DNA from: Candidatus Saccharicenans subterraneus
GTDB lineage: Bacteria > Acidobacteriota > Aminicenantia > Aminicenantales > Saccharicenantaceae
Direction of reading: 5' to 3'
Assembly (NCBI GenBank): GCA_003426165.1
Contig: QUAH01000006.1
Coordinates: forward strand, 1-64,000
Length of the DNA stretch: 64,000 nucleotides
Both the position numbers and the translations under genes were made by a program. Shown here in pieces: positions 25,958-34,340 of the stretch. The notes beneath the pieces were generated by a model. The model was not told the DNA's origin. It saw only the letters and a program-made list of their open reading frames with translations, and did no database searches. Numbering within the stretch: position 1 is the first letter of the stretch; each line of letters starts with the position of its first letter.

Positions 25958-26950
25958 ATGGCCCGAAAGCAAAAAGTCCTGGTTCTTTTTTGCGGCGGAA
26001 CTATCGTCATGGAAGAACGACCGGATGGCTCACTGGCTGTTCCCGACAGCAAAGACTCGGCCATAAAGATTCTCAGGGACGTAGAACCCCGGCTGTCCAC
26101 CATCGCCGAGTATGATATCGAATTCATCGCCAACATAGACTCGACCAACATCACCCCGGCGGACTGGGACCGCATTCTGCATTGCCTTAAAAAACACTAT
26201 AAGAATTACGACGGCTTTGTCATCACCCATGGTACCGACACCATGGCCTACACCGCAGCAGCGCTGAGCATCGCCATCAAAGGGCTCGGCAAGCCCGTTG
26301 TCCTGACCGGCAGCCAGATACCGGGCGGACGAATAGAAAGCGACGCCAAGCGAAACTTAATCAACGCATTCAAGCTGGCCACCATGGACCTTGCCGGAGT
26401 GTTCATAGTTTTTGATGAACGCATCATCCTGGGCAGCCGGGCCACCAAGGCCTCGGAGTCCAGGCTGGACGCTTTCCAGACGGTCAACGGCGAAGATGCC
26501 GGAGAGATCAACATTGAGATTAAGATTAAAAGCTGGGTGCGCAAGCGAAACACCAGGCCTCATCAAATCCAGGTCAGGCCAGGGTTTGAGCCCGATATTT
26601 TTGTCTACACCCTGACCCCGGGCTGCGACCCGGGCAACCTGGAATTTCTGCTGAGCAACAAGAAGATTAAGGGCATGATCATCCGGGCCTACGGCACAGG
26701 CAACATACCTTATGGGTTCGAAAGGTTTTTCAAAAAAGCCCGGGCCAAGAAACTGCCGGTGGTGGTTGCTTCGCAATGCTTGCACGGCAAGACACTGATG
26801 CATCTTTATGATGTCGGCCGCAAGGTACTGGAGCTGGGAGCAATTGAAGGCCGAGAACAGAGCCTGGAAAACCTGGCCGTCAAGCTGATGTGGGGTCTGA
26901 GGCATGGGCCACATCGCATTGAAGAAATAATAAAAGAAAATAGTTATTGA
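25958..26950 (+). CDS. L-asparaginase, type I-like cytoplasmic
   Basis: 330 residues with no signal peptide. Both asparaginase signatures are present: LFCGGTIVM with the nucleophilic Thr15, and ITHGTDTMAYTAAAL with Thr93-Asp94. LTGSQIP and the later ASQCLHG also fit. It converts asparagine to aspartate and ammonia in the cytoplasm. GGGAGAAAG precedes the ATG. A YfcC-type carrier gene lies convergently downstream, and an S51 peptidase elsewhere in the window could feed aspartyl peptides, but a shared pathway is inference. Confidence 0.93.
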   Translation: MARKQKVLVLFCGGTIVMEERPDGSLAVPDSKDSAIKILRDVEPRLSTIAEYDIEFIANIDSTNITPADWDRILHCLKKHYKNYDGFVITHGTDTMAYTAAALSIAIKGLGKPVVLTGSQIPGGRIESDAKRNLINAFKLATMDLAGVFIVFDERIILGSRATKASESRLDAFQTVNGEDAGEINIEIKIKSWVRKRNTRPHQIQVRPGFEPDIFVYTLTPGCDPGNLEFLLSNKKIKGMIIRAYGTGNIPYGFERFFKKARAKKLPVVVASQCLHGKTLMHLYDVGRKVLELGAIEGREQSLENLAVKLMWGLRHGPHRIEEIIKENSY

Positions 26951-27179
26951 GCATCATAGCAAAATAAAGAGCCCACCTTGTTAGGAACTGCAGAGATTGA
27001 TAGGTATGGCCTGGCAACTTGCTGGCGAAATGTGAAGGAAAATTTAATTACCTCAGTTGAATATATCTTCCTCGTTGGCTACTCTGGGCTTTCCGTCTTA
27101 ACGTTACCTGGGTAAGCGAAACTGAAATTTGAATGAGAATCAAAATTCTGTACGCCAGAAAAAATCTTGCTTCTCGTTC

Positions 27180-28589
27180 TCAGTACGGTCCCCACTTCAT
27201 CAGCACCGGCGGGATAAGGGCCAGCAGGCTAAAAACCATAAGGATCAACATCAGGGGCACAAACCACTTGGCCCACCTCTCCCAGGGAATCCGGGCCACA
27301 CCGAGCACACCCATGGTCACGGCCGAGGTGGGAAGAATCGGGTTTATAACTTCGCAGAGCTGGAAAGCCAGCACCGAGGTCTGGCGGGTTATACCTACCA
27401 GGTCGCTCAGAGGAGCGATAATCGGCATGGTCAGGGCAGCCTGGGCTGTGCCCGAATGCACGAAGAAATTTATCACCGCCTGAACCAGAAAGATTATCTG
27501 AGCCGTCAGGATCGAAGGCACAGCCGAGATAACCCCCGCCGCTCCCTGGAGCATGGTATCCAGGACTGCTGCCTCCTTGAGGATAATCAGGACCGCCCTC
27601 CCACCTGAAATAATTAGCGAAACATTCATCATGTCTTTAGCGCCATCAACAAAGTTTTTGGCCATATCGGATGGTTTCATCCGGGCCAGGAATCCTGAAA
27701 CCAGCCCGATGCCCAAAAACAGGGCGGCAATTTCTTCCATGTACCAGCCCTTTTTCAAAATGCCGAAAATAAGAAGGCCCACCCCGACAAAAAGGCAGGC
27801 AATGATCAGCTTCTGGGATGTCCCCCACTGCAGGTTAGTAGATGCGTTTTCCTGGTGGTGAATTCTCTCCCGGTCAAGGTCATAGACCGGGCTGAGCTGC
27901 GGATTTTTTCTGACCCTTTCGGCATAAATCATCACAAAGGCAATAGCGATAATCGTGGCTATTATCCAGAGAATAAGCCGGTAGCCCAGTCCCGAATAAA
28001 GTGGCAGCTCGGCAAAACCCTGGGCAATTCCGACTGTAAACGGGTTGAAAAAAGCGGCCGCAAAACCGACGGCCGAACCCACAAACGGAATGGCCACGCC
28101 CACCACCGAGTCATAGCCCATCGAGATGGCAAACGGTATAAAAATCAGCACAAAAGGAATTGATTCCTCGGCCATGCCGTAAACGCTTCCGGCCAGCGAG
28201 AAAATAATCATCAGCACCGGTATGACCAGGACCCTGAGCTTTGGATTTCGCCCGAAAAAAGCGGCCAGCCGGTGAATCCCGGCATCTATGGCCCCGGACC
28301 TGGTCAGGATGCCAAAAGTCCCGCCGAAGATAAAAATCAGAAAGATTATCAGGGCCGCATCCTGAAAGCCGCGAATGGGAGCAATCAGCAACCACTCGGG
28401 CCCCAGCCACTTCTTTTCCACCTGGTGGTAGGTTCCAGGAACGGTCACCAGCCTGGTTTTGCCCTGGACTGTCTTCTCGGCCCGGTTAAATTCGCCCGAG
28501 GGCAGGGCCAGGGCCAGCAGGTAAACCAGGATTACCAGCAAATAGATTAAGACCAGCGTATGCGGCAGCCTGAAACCCTTTTTCTTCAT
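27180..28589 (-). CDS. YfcC-family membrane carrier
   Basis: 469 residues with about 11-12 membrane segments. The N-terminus PHTLVLIYLLVILVY, the soluble loop with PGEF-like LPSGEFNRAEKTV, GGTFGILTRSGAID, and the GMAEESIPFVLIFIP and HSGTAQAALTMPIIAPL re-entrant motifs match YfcC (COG1288), relatives of DcuC and arginine/ornithine antiporters. Members are predicted to move dicarboxylates or basic amino acids and peptides; the substrate is not known. GGAGTAAGG lies directly upstream of the ATG. It converges with the asparaginase gene. Confidence 0.88.
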   Translation of the reverse strand: MKKKGFRLPHTLVLIYLLVILVYLLALALPSGEFNRAEKTVQGKTRLVTVPGTYHQVEKKWLGPEWLLIAPIRGFQDAALIIFLIFIFGGTFGILTRSGAIDAGIHRLAAFFGRNPKLRVLVIPVLMIIFSLAGSVYGMAEESIPFVLIFIPFAISMGYDSVVGVAIPFVGSAVGFAAAFFNPFTVGIAQGFAELPLYSGLGYRLILWIIATIIAIAFVMIYAERVRKNPQLSPVYDLDRERIHHQENASTNLQWGTSQKLIIACLFVGVGLLIFGILKKGWYMEEIAALFLGIGLVSGFLARMKPSDMAKNFVDGAKDMMNVSLIISGGRAVLIILKEAAVLDTMLQGAAGVISAVPSILTAQIIFLVQAVINFFVHSGTAQAALTMPIIAPLSDLVGITRQTSVLAFQLCEVINPILPTSAVTMGVLGVARIPWERWAKWFVPLMLILMVFSLLALIPPVLMKWGPY

Positions 28590-28841
28590 TCCTTACTCCA
28601 CGCGAAGCTTCAATTTTATCCTATTAAAGCAAAAGAAACAAAGATTTTAGCTGATCTTAAATATCCCCTATAGTCCTGTGAGTTAGGGACGCCTGAAGAA
28701 TTGTCAGATTAAATCCTGCTCAATTTTTGCCACAAGGTAGGTATAAAATTGCTCTCCAAAATTTCAAACGTAAGGCTCACCTAACCCCCTGAGGGACATA
28801 AATTCTGCCTGAATAAATTTACCAGAAGAAACTAAGCTAAA

Positions 28842-29252
28842 TTATGGCCTCTTTTTGAAAAATGCCAGGAATTCAGCCGGGCTCATGATTTTGATGCTCA
28901 GATAGTTCTTTATTCTCAGAAGGTTTTTATCGCCGCTTACAATTACCTCGGCATCCAGGGCCACAGCACATTCAATTAACTTGTTATCATCCGGATCATC
29001 AGGAACTATATTGAGCGAGGGCGTTTTAGCAGCAAATATCAGGTTAAAGCCTTCGGCCAGAAAATCAACCAGTTCTTTTAATTCGGGTTCCCCTTCCAGC
29101 CCCAATCTCTTAAGCACCGCGATATGTTCATCTATGATCTGGCCCGATAAGCATATTATCACCTTTCCCTCTTTCCATAAATCTACAATCTTTTTTGGAT
29201 TGCCGCCAAAAAACGAAGAAATAAATACGTTGGTATCGATAACGATTCTCAT
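28842..29252 (-). CDS. PIN-domain toxin (VapC-like RNase)
   Basis: 136 residues. The PIN fold starts with IVIDTNVFISS (Asp6), has a conserved acidic helix with IIDEHIAVL, then PDDPDDNKLIECAV and IVSGDKNLL, the acidic residues that bind Mg. Such proteins are endoribonucleases, often cutting tRNA or mRNA, and act as toxins of type II toxin-antitoxin pairs. The ATG overlaps the stop of the antitoxin gene by 4 bp (29249-29252), so the two are coupled. Confidence 0.92.
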   Translation of the reverse strand: MRIVIDTNVFISSFFGGNPKKIVDLWKEGKVIICLSGQIIDEHIAVLKRLGLEGEPELKELVDFLAEGFNLIFAAKTPSLNIVPDDPDDNKLIECAVALDAEVIVSGDKNLLRIKNYLSIKIMSPAEFLAFFKKRP

Positions 29253-29497
29253 CGAGCTCTTTTCCTGGCTTCTTTAATGGCCGCGGAGACATCAGCCGGC
29301 CGAACTCCCCGCTCTTTCAGTTTCTGCCCAATTCTTTCCCATAATCCGTCCAGGTAAGAAGCTATGTCTCGATTCTTTACATAATCCTGGATTAATTCCC
29401 TTACCATCTGGCTGGTGGTTTTTCCCTCCTGCCTGGCCAGGCGATCCAGCCGTTGTTTTAAGTCTTTATCAATTCTTATGATCATCTGGCGTTCCAT
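29249..29497 (-). CDS. Ribbon-helix-helix antitoxin
   Basis: 82 residues. The first 45 form a ribbon-helix-helix DNA-binding domain: QMIIRIDKDLKQRLDRLARQEGKTTSQMVRELI type, with the strand residues IIRID and helix 2 TSQMVRELIQDYV. The C-terminal part (about 50-82) is a helix that should wrap the PIN toxin. It probably represses its own operon through the inverted repeat at 29508-29526 overlapping the promoter. AGGAGG lies before the ATG. Confidence 0.9.
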   Translation of the reverse strand: MERQMIIRIDKDLKQRLDRLARQEGKTTSQMVRELIQDYVKNRDIASYLDGLWERIGQKLKERGVRPADVSAAIKEARKRAR

Positions 29498-29507
29498 TCA
29501 GCCCTCC

Positions 29508-29526
29508 TGTATATTTCGTATATACA
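29508..29526. promoter_or_regulatory. Inverted-repeat operator of the toxin-antitoxin pair
   Basis: TGTATAT-TTCGT-ATATACA is a perfect 7-bp inverted repeat just downstream of the -10 element and 11 bp upstream of the antitoxin ATG, where an autoregulator would block transcription. Confidence 0.6.
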
Positions 29527-29552
29527 TTATATATTTTCAATTAAATTGTCAA
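29526..29552 (-). promoter_or_regulatory. Promoter of the toxin-antitoxin pair
   Basis: On the minus strand TTGACA (29547-29552) and TATAAT (29526-29531) are both consensus hexamers, spaced by 15 bases. The -10 abuts the inverted repeat. Confidence 0.65.
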
Positions 29553-29628
29553 GTTCCGGAAATACCTGAAAATGCGTGGCGAAGTAAGAATAATCCCTGG
29601 ATAATAATATTCTCTTCCAATATTGCCC

Positions 29629-30414
29629 CTATTCCGCAAAAATCATCTTGACGGTCATGCCGCCATCGACCACCAGGTTGGTCCCGGTGATGAAGCCGCT
29701 GAGCGAGGAACAAAGGAAAAGCACGGCGTTGGCCACGTCCTCGGGCTTTCCCACCCGGCCCGCCGGATGCTGAAGGTGATCAATTTCCCTGAGAACAGGA
29801 ATTTTTCTTTCCTTTCTCTTCTTGTACGTCGAGACTTCAATCCAGCCCGGACTGATGGCATTAACTCGTATTTTTTTCGGTGCAAGGGAAACTGCCAGGG
29901 AATGGGTCAGGGCCAGCAGTCCACCCTTCGAAGCCGAATAAGGTTCGGTATCAGCCTCGGACATCAGGGCCCTGGTTGAGGCGATGTTAACCACGGCCGC
30001 TCCTTCCAGAAGCCCTGGCAGCAGGTACCTTACCATCAGGTATGGAGCCCGCAAATTGACATTTATCACTTCATCCCACTCGGCGATAGTTCTTTCCTCA
30101 AGCTTTTTCCAGTTACCAATACCGGCGTTGTTCACCAGGACATCTATTTTATTGGCTCTTTCCAGGATTTTGAGACAGGTTTCTTCTATCTGGCGAGGAT
30201 CGGACAGATCGCATTCTAAGAATTCAACCCGCCCGGAAAATCCTCCAAGAAAATCTGTTAGGGCATCAGAAATGGCTTCTTCATCCCGGTCCAGAGCCAT
30301 TACCCGGGCTCCGTTTCTTAATAAGCCCATCGTGGTGACCAGACCAATTCCCTGAGCTGCCCCGGTCACCACCGCAGTCTTGTGCATGAATTCAGATATT
30401 GAAAGAAATTCCAT
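29629..30414 (-). CDS. Short-chain dehydrogenase/reductase
   Basis: 261 residues, classical SDR length. The NAD(P) motif TGAAQGIG is at 17-24, DLSD near 69, NNAG at 95-98, and the catalytic Ser146 with YSASK (Tyr159, Lys163). The acidic LDRDEE after the second strand favours NAD over NADP. The substrate is unknown; the C-terminal GRVGKPEDVANAV and GTNLVVDGGM are general for the FabG-like group. AAGGAG lies 8 bases before the ATG. It stands alone. Confidence 0.92.
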   Translation of the reverse strand: MEFLSISEFMHKTAVVTGAAQGIGLVTTMGLLRNGARVMALDRDEEAISDALTDFLGGFSGRVEFLECDLSDPRQIEETCLKILERANKIDVLVNNAGIGNWKKLEERTIAEWDEVINVNLRAPYLMVRYLLPGLLEGAAVVNIASTRALMSEADTEPYSASKGGLLALTHSLAVSLAPKKIRVNAISPGWIEVSTYKKRKERKIPVLREIDHLQHPAGRVGKPEDVANAVLFLCSSLSGFITGTNLVVDGGMTVKMIFAE

Positions 30415-30763
30415 CTTGTTCTCTCCTTCACCAAATCATTTTTCCAAACCGGAACAATTAAGATAAAAAATAGAATATCCTATCCTCAATCATTTATAAA
30501 TCCCCAATCACTGAAGCGTTTCGCATATCCCATGCTTAAAGCCAGTGCCCATAGGCAATTCTCTCCAGGGGCACGGGCTGGACAACTTTACAAGTGGGAT
30601 CTCTCCCCTATCTATTCAATCTTTCCGGAGCTATTCAAAGTCAGCCTGTTGTTTTATTTACAGATTTATAAGGCCTCGACACCAAATTAAAAATATTAAT
30701 GATCAAATTAAGCGATTAAATCAATAATCCGTGAATCGAGCCTGTAGTAGCGACACCCAAACC
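30415..30763. other. Intergenic region, nothing identified
   Basis: AT-rich gap upstream of the SDR gene and downstream of the esterase gene. No coding frame with a ribosome-binding site and no clear terminator was found. Confidence 0.4.
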
Positions 30764-31678
30764 TTACCGGTGGAAACTTTCGCCGATGAACTTCAGGCCG
30801 TCCAGGATACCGGTACGCCAGTAACTCCAGGTGTGGCCGCCGTCCCGGACCCGAAACTCGTGCGGGATTTTCCGGTCGCGCATGGCCACGTGCAGCGCGG
30901 CGTTGCCCTTGTAAAGAAAATCGTCATCGCCGCAATCTATGTAAAAGCGCACCGTCTTGATCTTCTCCACCGGTAGTGTTTTGACCAGGTCCAGGGGATT
31001 ATAACTTCTGAAATGGGCGGTTAGCCGGTCCTTGCCCTTCAAGCCGGGTCCAAAAAGCGGCGCGAAGATGCGCTCGTAGACCTTTTCGTCGGTGGCGATA
31101 ACTTCTTCATCTGTCCAGACTGCCGCACTGAAAGGAGCTGCGGCCGCAAACATCTCAGGGTAGCGCAGGGCATAAATCAGGGTCCCCCAGCCGCCCATGG
31201 ACAGCCCGGCAATTCCCCGGTACTCCTTCTCCGGCCGGGTGCGGTAGGTAGCATCTATGTAAGGGATGAATTCCTGGAAGAAAAAGTCTTCGTAGCGGAC
31301 CTTATTCTGGTAATCGTTGATGTACCAGCTCACTCCCCCGTCGGGCATGACTATTATCATCGGCGGTATCTGTCGCTCGGCTATGGCTTTATCCGCGGTC
31401 AGGTGGACTTCACCGAACTGCAGCCAGCCGGTATCGTTATCGGTGTAGCCGTGGAGCAGGTAAACCACCGGGTAGCGACGGTTCGAGGTCTGGTAATCGG
31501 GCGGCAGATATATAGTATAGCGAACCTCTTTTCCCAGGATTTTGCTCTGGACGGTCAGCCCCTCCTGAACCTGGCAGGATTCCTGCCCGGCCAGAACCGG
31601 GCTACTCAGGAAAAGACCAAGAGCGATGATGAAAGACAGAGTTGCTGCCAGCTTCAGGTTGAAATAAATCTTCTTCAT
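30764..31678 (-). CDS. Secreted esterase (esterase D / feruloyl esterase-like)
   Basis: 304 residues with a signal peptide cleaved near SSPVLAGQ. The alpha/beta hydrolase fold of the putative-esterase family is shown by YPVVYLLHGYTDN, the nucleophile elbow GLSMGGWG with Ser160, an acidic region DCGDDD (251-253) and the catalytic His282 in DGGHTW. Relatives hydrolyse acyl or feruloyl esters of sugars, or act as S-formylglutathione hydrolases; the signal peptide argues for an extracellular ester. GGAGGTAG precedes the ATG. Confidence 0.9.
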   Translation of the reverse strand: MKKIYFNLKLAATLSFIIALGLFLSSPVLAGQESCQVQEGLTVQSKILGKEVRYTIYLPPDYQTSNRRYPVVYLLHGYTDNDTGWLQFGEVHLTADKAIAERQIPPMIIVMPDGGVSWYINDYQNKVRYEDFFFQEFIPYIDATYRTRPEKEYRGIAGLSMGGWGTLIYALRYPEMFAAAAPFSAAVWTDEEVIATDEKVYERIFAPLFGPGLKGKDRLTAHFRSYNPLDLVKTLPVEKIKTVRFYIDCGDDDFLYKGNAALHVAMRDRKIPHEFRVRDGGHTWSYWRTGILDGLKFIGESFHR

Positions 31679-32068
31679 ATCCGCTACCTCCCAAATAAGA
31701 TTTTATGAGCATATACTTTCAATACTCTGGCATTAGCTTTCCCGTCTTGCTTTAACTCTCTGAAATCGGAACCGATGTTCATGACCATCCCGGCAGGTAT
31801 CAAACCCTTTTATATAACAGGTGACAGCAGGCAGTCAAAAGGTCGTGTGAATAATTAATCAATCCTGGAAAAAACGCTTCAAGAAGGAAAGAAAAACCAG
31901 TAATAATCCAGGATGATGGATACAGATAATACTAAGGAAAGTGAGTCAAGAGGGACAAATTATGGTACATTGGTAAGTGAGAGTTGCAGAGAGCAGAACC
32001 GCAAAAAGGCTAGAAAAAGGCTCTCTGGGTTTTTTAAGAAACTAACAATTCCTGGAAAGGACGAAGCC
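31679..32068. other. Intergenic region upstream of the cupin gene
   Basis: Includes an in-frame extension upstream of the cupin gene (from 31913) that lacks a ribosome-binding site and conserved features and is probably a leader. Nothing else was recognised. Confidence 0.4.
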
Positions 32069-32404
32069 ATGATTGAAAAAACTTACAATTTCACCCGTAC
32101 CGATGACAAGGTGATCGAGAAAATAATTGCCGACGACAACGTGAATATAAATCATATGGTTCTGAACAAGGGGCAGGCCCTGCCCGAGCATTTTTCCAAC
32201 TCCAACGTCTACATGATTGTAATCCGTGGCAGAGTAACCCTGCAGCTGGCCGACCAGCCCGCCCATCATTACCCGGCCGGGACCATAATCAACATACCCT
32301 ACAACATCAAGATGAACGTCAGCAACCAGCAAGACGACACCCTGGAATTTTTTGTGGTCAAGGCTCCCAGCCCTTCGGCTTTTGAGAAGACGCAAAGCCG
32401 CTGA
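32069..32404 (+). CDS. Small cupin-domain protein
   Basis: 111 residues from ATG 32069, which has GGAAAGGACG upstream; an in-frame ATG at 31913 would add 52 residues of doubtful sequence. A single cupin barrel is visible: LPEHFSNSNVYMIVIRGRVTLQL with His41, then HYPAGTIINIPYNIKMNVSNQ. Only some of the usual metal-binding His/Glu residues are present, so it may be non-metal or a ligand-binding protein. It stands alone and the ligand is not known. Confidence 0.78.
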   Translation: MIEKTYNFTRTDDKVIEKIIADDNVNINHMVLNKGQALPEHFSNSNVYMIVIRGRVTLQLADQPAHHYPAGTIINIPYNIKMNVSNQQDDTLEFFVVKAPSPSAFEKTQSR

Positions 32405-32657
32405 GCCTGGAGTCGGAACTTTGAGCTGCCGTGGCCAGGAGGTTCTGGCGATAGAAATTTTCGGACTCGGCATAGAACTATCTAAATCATAAACTCCACT
32501 GCAATCAGCATTTCCTCGGATTCCCCCTCTGCTCGAAGGTCTATCTCAACTATTCTTGTTGCCCTGCAATTATTCCCAAAGCAGAAAGGACAAGAAAAAC
32601 GCAAAATTTTCATTCCATAATGGGGTGCTCAATCCAAAATAAAAAGCCGGCGGATGC

Positions 32658-32686
32658 TGGACATATCCGCCTGATTAATCTATAAT
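32658..32686 (+). promoter_or_regulatory. Promoter of tRNA-Pro(CGG)
   Basis: TGGACA (32658-32663) and TATAAT (32681-32686) are 17 bases apart and end 10 bp before the tRNA, the expected distance for a tRNA start. Confidence 0.7.
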
Positions 32687-32696
32687 TTTTAGCCTT

Positions 32697-32771
32697 CGGG
32701 GAGTAGCGCAGCCTGGCCAGCGCACAGCGTTCGGGACGCTGGGGTCGTGGGTTCAAATCCCACCTCCCCGA
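32697..32771 (+). tRNA. tRNA-Pro (anticodon CGG)
   Basis: A 75-base cloverleaf. The acceptor CGGGGAG pairs with CTCCCCG, D-stem GCGC/GCGC, anticodon stem CAGCG/CGCTG with loop TTCGGGA and anticodon CGG at 32732-32734, and T-arm GTGGG-TTCAAAT-CCCAC. CCA is not encoded. A T-rich tract follows. Confidence 0.97.
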
Positions 32772-33538
32772 TTTTGTTTTTCTCTTATTTCCCCCGTTAA
32801 ATATGCATAGCCACTTTTGTGTTTTCTTGAACTTTTCTTTTAGTGTACTTGGACAAAACATGTCTAACTTTTCTTGAAATAGCAGGAAGGCATCGGGAGT
32901 TACCCTGTCAGCCAATACTTTTGACTTAACATAATATAGGCTATTCCAGATTCCACACTTAAATATCTTTATAAACTTAACCGCCCTCCACGCCAGAATA
33001 ATGCCCTATGTTCTGGTCACGAAGCTTGACGGGTTGACCAGTATGTACCGGGCCGGAATTGTATTGCCATCTATCTCGATTGCCACTCCCGGGGATAGCC
33101 AGAACAGGACAGGAGGGAGCGGCGGCTCAGTCGATCGGCCATTACTCTACCCTTAACTCAGGCAGCCAGTTTTGAGACCAGAAAAGAATTGTTGTCAATA
33201 CCAGCCGGAAGCTTGCCGGTGAAATTTTACCCCCAAATATATGAATGGCTATTCATATGAAATTCGGGTAGCTGGAACCAAGATAACCGTGGACAAAATA
33301 TTTGATTTATTCTGATCCGATAACGAGATATTTTTACTCTCTTCTATTTAATTAATTAAGCCGTTTGAAACTCCCGCCAATCTTTCACTAAGAGCCACAA
33401 ACTGGCCTATGGTCATCTACCTTGAATCGAAGCCAGTCCTTCGGCAACACGCCCTATCCTCCAGGGCCAGATTTTCCAGTTGTATTTTGAAACTATTTCA
33501 GTATATTCAAATTGTATATACAAGGAGGGCCTGTCCAG
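32772..33538. other. Long intergenic region, possible gene remnant
   Basis: 767 bp without an intact gene. On the minus strand around 33005-33105 a short open stretch reads VAIEIDGNTIPARYILVNPS, which looks protein-like but is flanked by stops, so it could be a decayed gene end. No RNA or mobile element was recognised. Confidence 0.35.
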
Positions 33539-34075
33539 ATGATCAAAGAGATTTCCGGCGTTATCATCGAATGTGTTATGGGGAACATTGCCGACCAGCC
33601 TGACATGATGGCCATTGTCAACGCGGCCAACGCCCACCTCCGGCCGGGTGGCGGAGTGGCCGGGGCCATCCACCGGGCCGCCGGTCCAGGCCTGGAGGAA
33701 GAATGCCAGAAGTATGCCCCGATAGAACCCGGCCAGGCCGTAATCACCGCCGGCTACAACCTGCCCAATAAATATGTCATCCACACTCTGGGGCCGGTCT
33801 ATGGAGTTGATAAACCGGAGGCAAAGCTCCTATCAGATTGCTACCGCAACTCCCTGCTCCTGGCCGAACAGCACGGCATAGATTCCATTGCTTTCCCGGC
33901 CATCTCCACCGGCTATTTCCGATATCCCCTGGAGCAAGCCACCGACGTGGCCTTAAAAACGGTTATAGAAATGATCCCGCAGCTTAAGCAGGTCAAAAAA
34001 ATAAGATTTGTCCTCTTCAGCGAATCAGACCTGGTGGTCTACAAGGCCGAGCTGGCCCGCCTGACCGGAAGTTGA
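33539..34075 (+). CDS. Macro-domain protein (ADP-ribose binding)
   Basis: 178 residues from ATG 33539, which has AAGGAGG 10 bases upstream; a TTG at 33512 is in frame but worse placed. A stand-alone macro domain: AIVNAANAHLRPGGGVAGAIHRAAG at 25-49, the conserved NAAN and the glycine-rich loop, PAISTGYFRYP with the distal phosphate loop, and VIHTLGPVYG. Family members bind ADP-ribose and many remove ADP-ribose or O-acetyl groups. No ART toxin is adjacent. Confidence 0.93.
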   Translation: MIKEISGVIIECVMGNIADQPDMMAIVNAANAHLRPGGGVAGAIHRAAGPGLEEECQKYAPIEPGQAVITAGYNLPNKYVIHTLGPVYGVDKPEAKLLSDCYRNSLLLAEQHGIDSIAFPAISTGYFRYPLEQATDVALKTVIEMIPQLKQVKKIRFVLFSESDLVVYKAELARLTGS

Positions 34076-34285
34076 GTTAATATGAACCCGCTCCTTACCA
34101 GGTACCGAATATTATCCAGGGTCGGTCGGGAATGAGGGCAGCCTGAAAAATATTGAAATTCAATCATCTATCATGGCCTCCAAAAGTGGTGAACATCCGG
34201 CAGCAAGCCCAGAATAATATTATTGCAGCAACCCTGAGAGGCCGCACAATTTATAGCATCCATTAGTAGAAGCTTACCACGACAG

Positions 34286-34314
34286 TTGCCGGGGAAGCCC
34301 CGCGGACGTATAAT
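34286..34314 (+). promoter_or_regulatory. Promoter of the MFS exporter gene
   Basis: TTGCCG (34286-34291) and TATAAT (34309-34314) with a 17-base spacer. Transcription would begin about 20 bp before the ATG at 34341, which lacks a clear ribosome-binding site. Confidence 0.55.
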
Positions 34315-34340
34315 TTGGGCTATTAATTTAATTAAATCGC

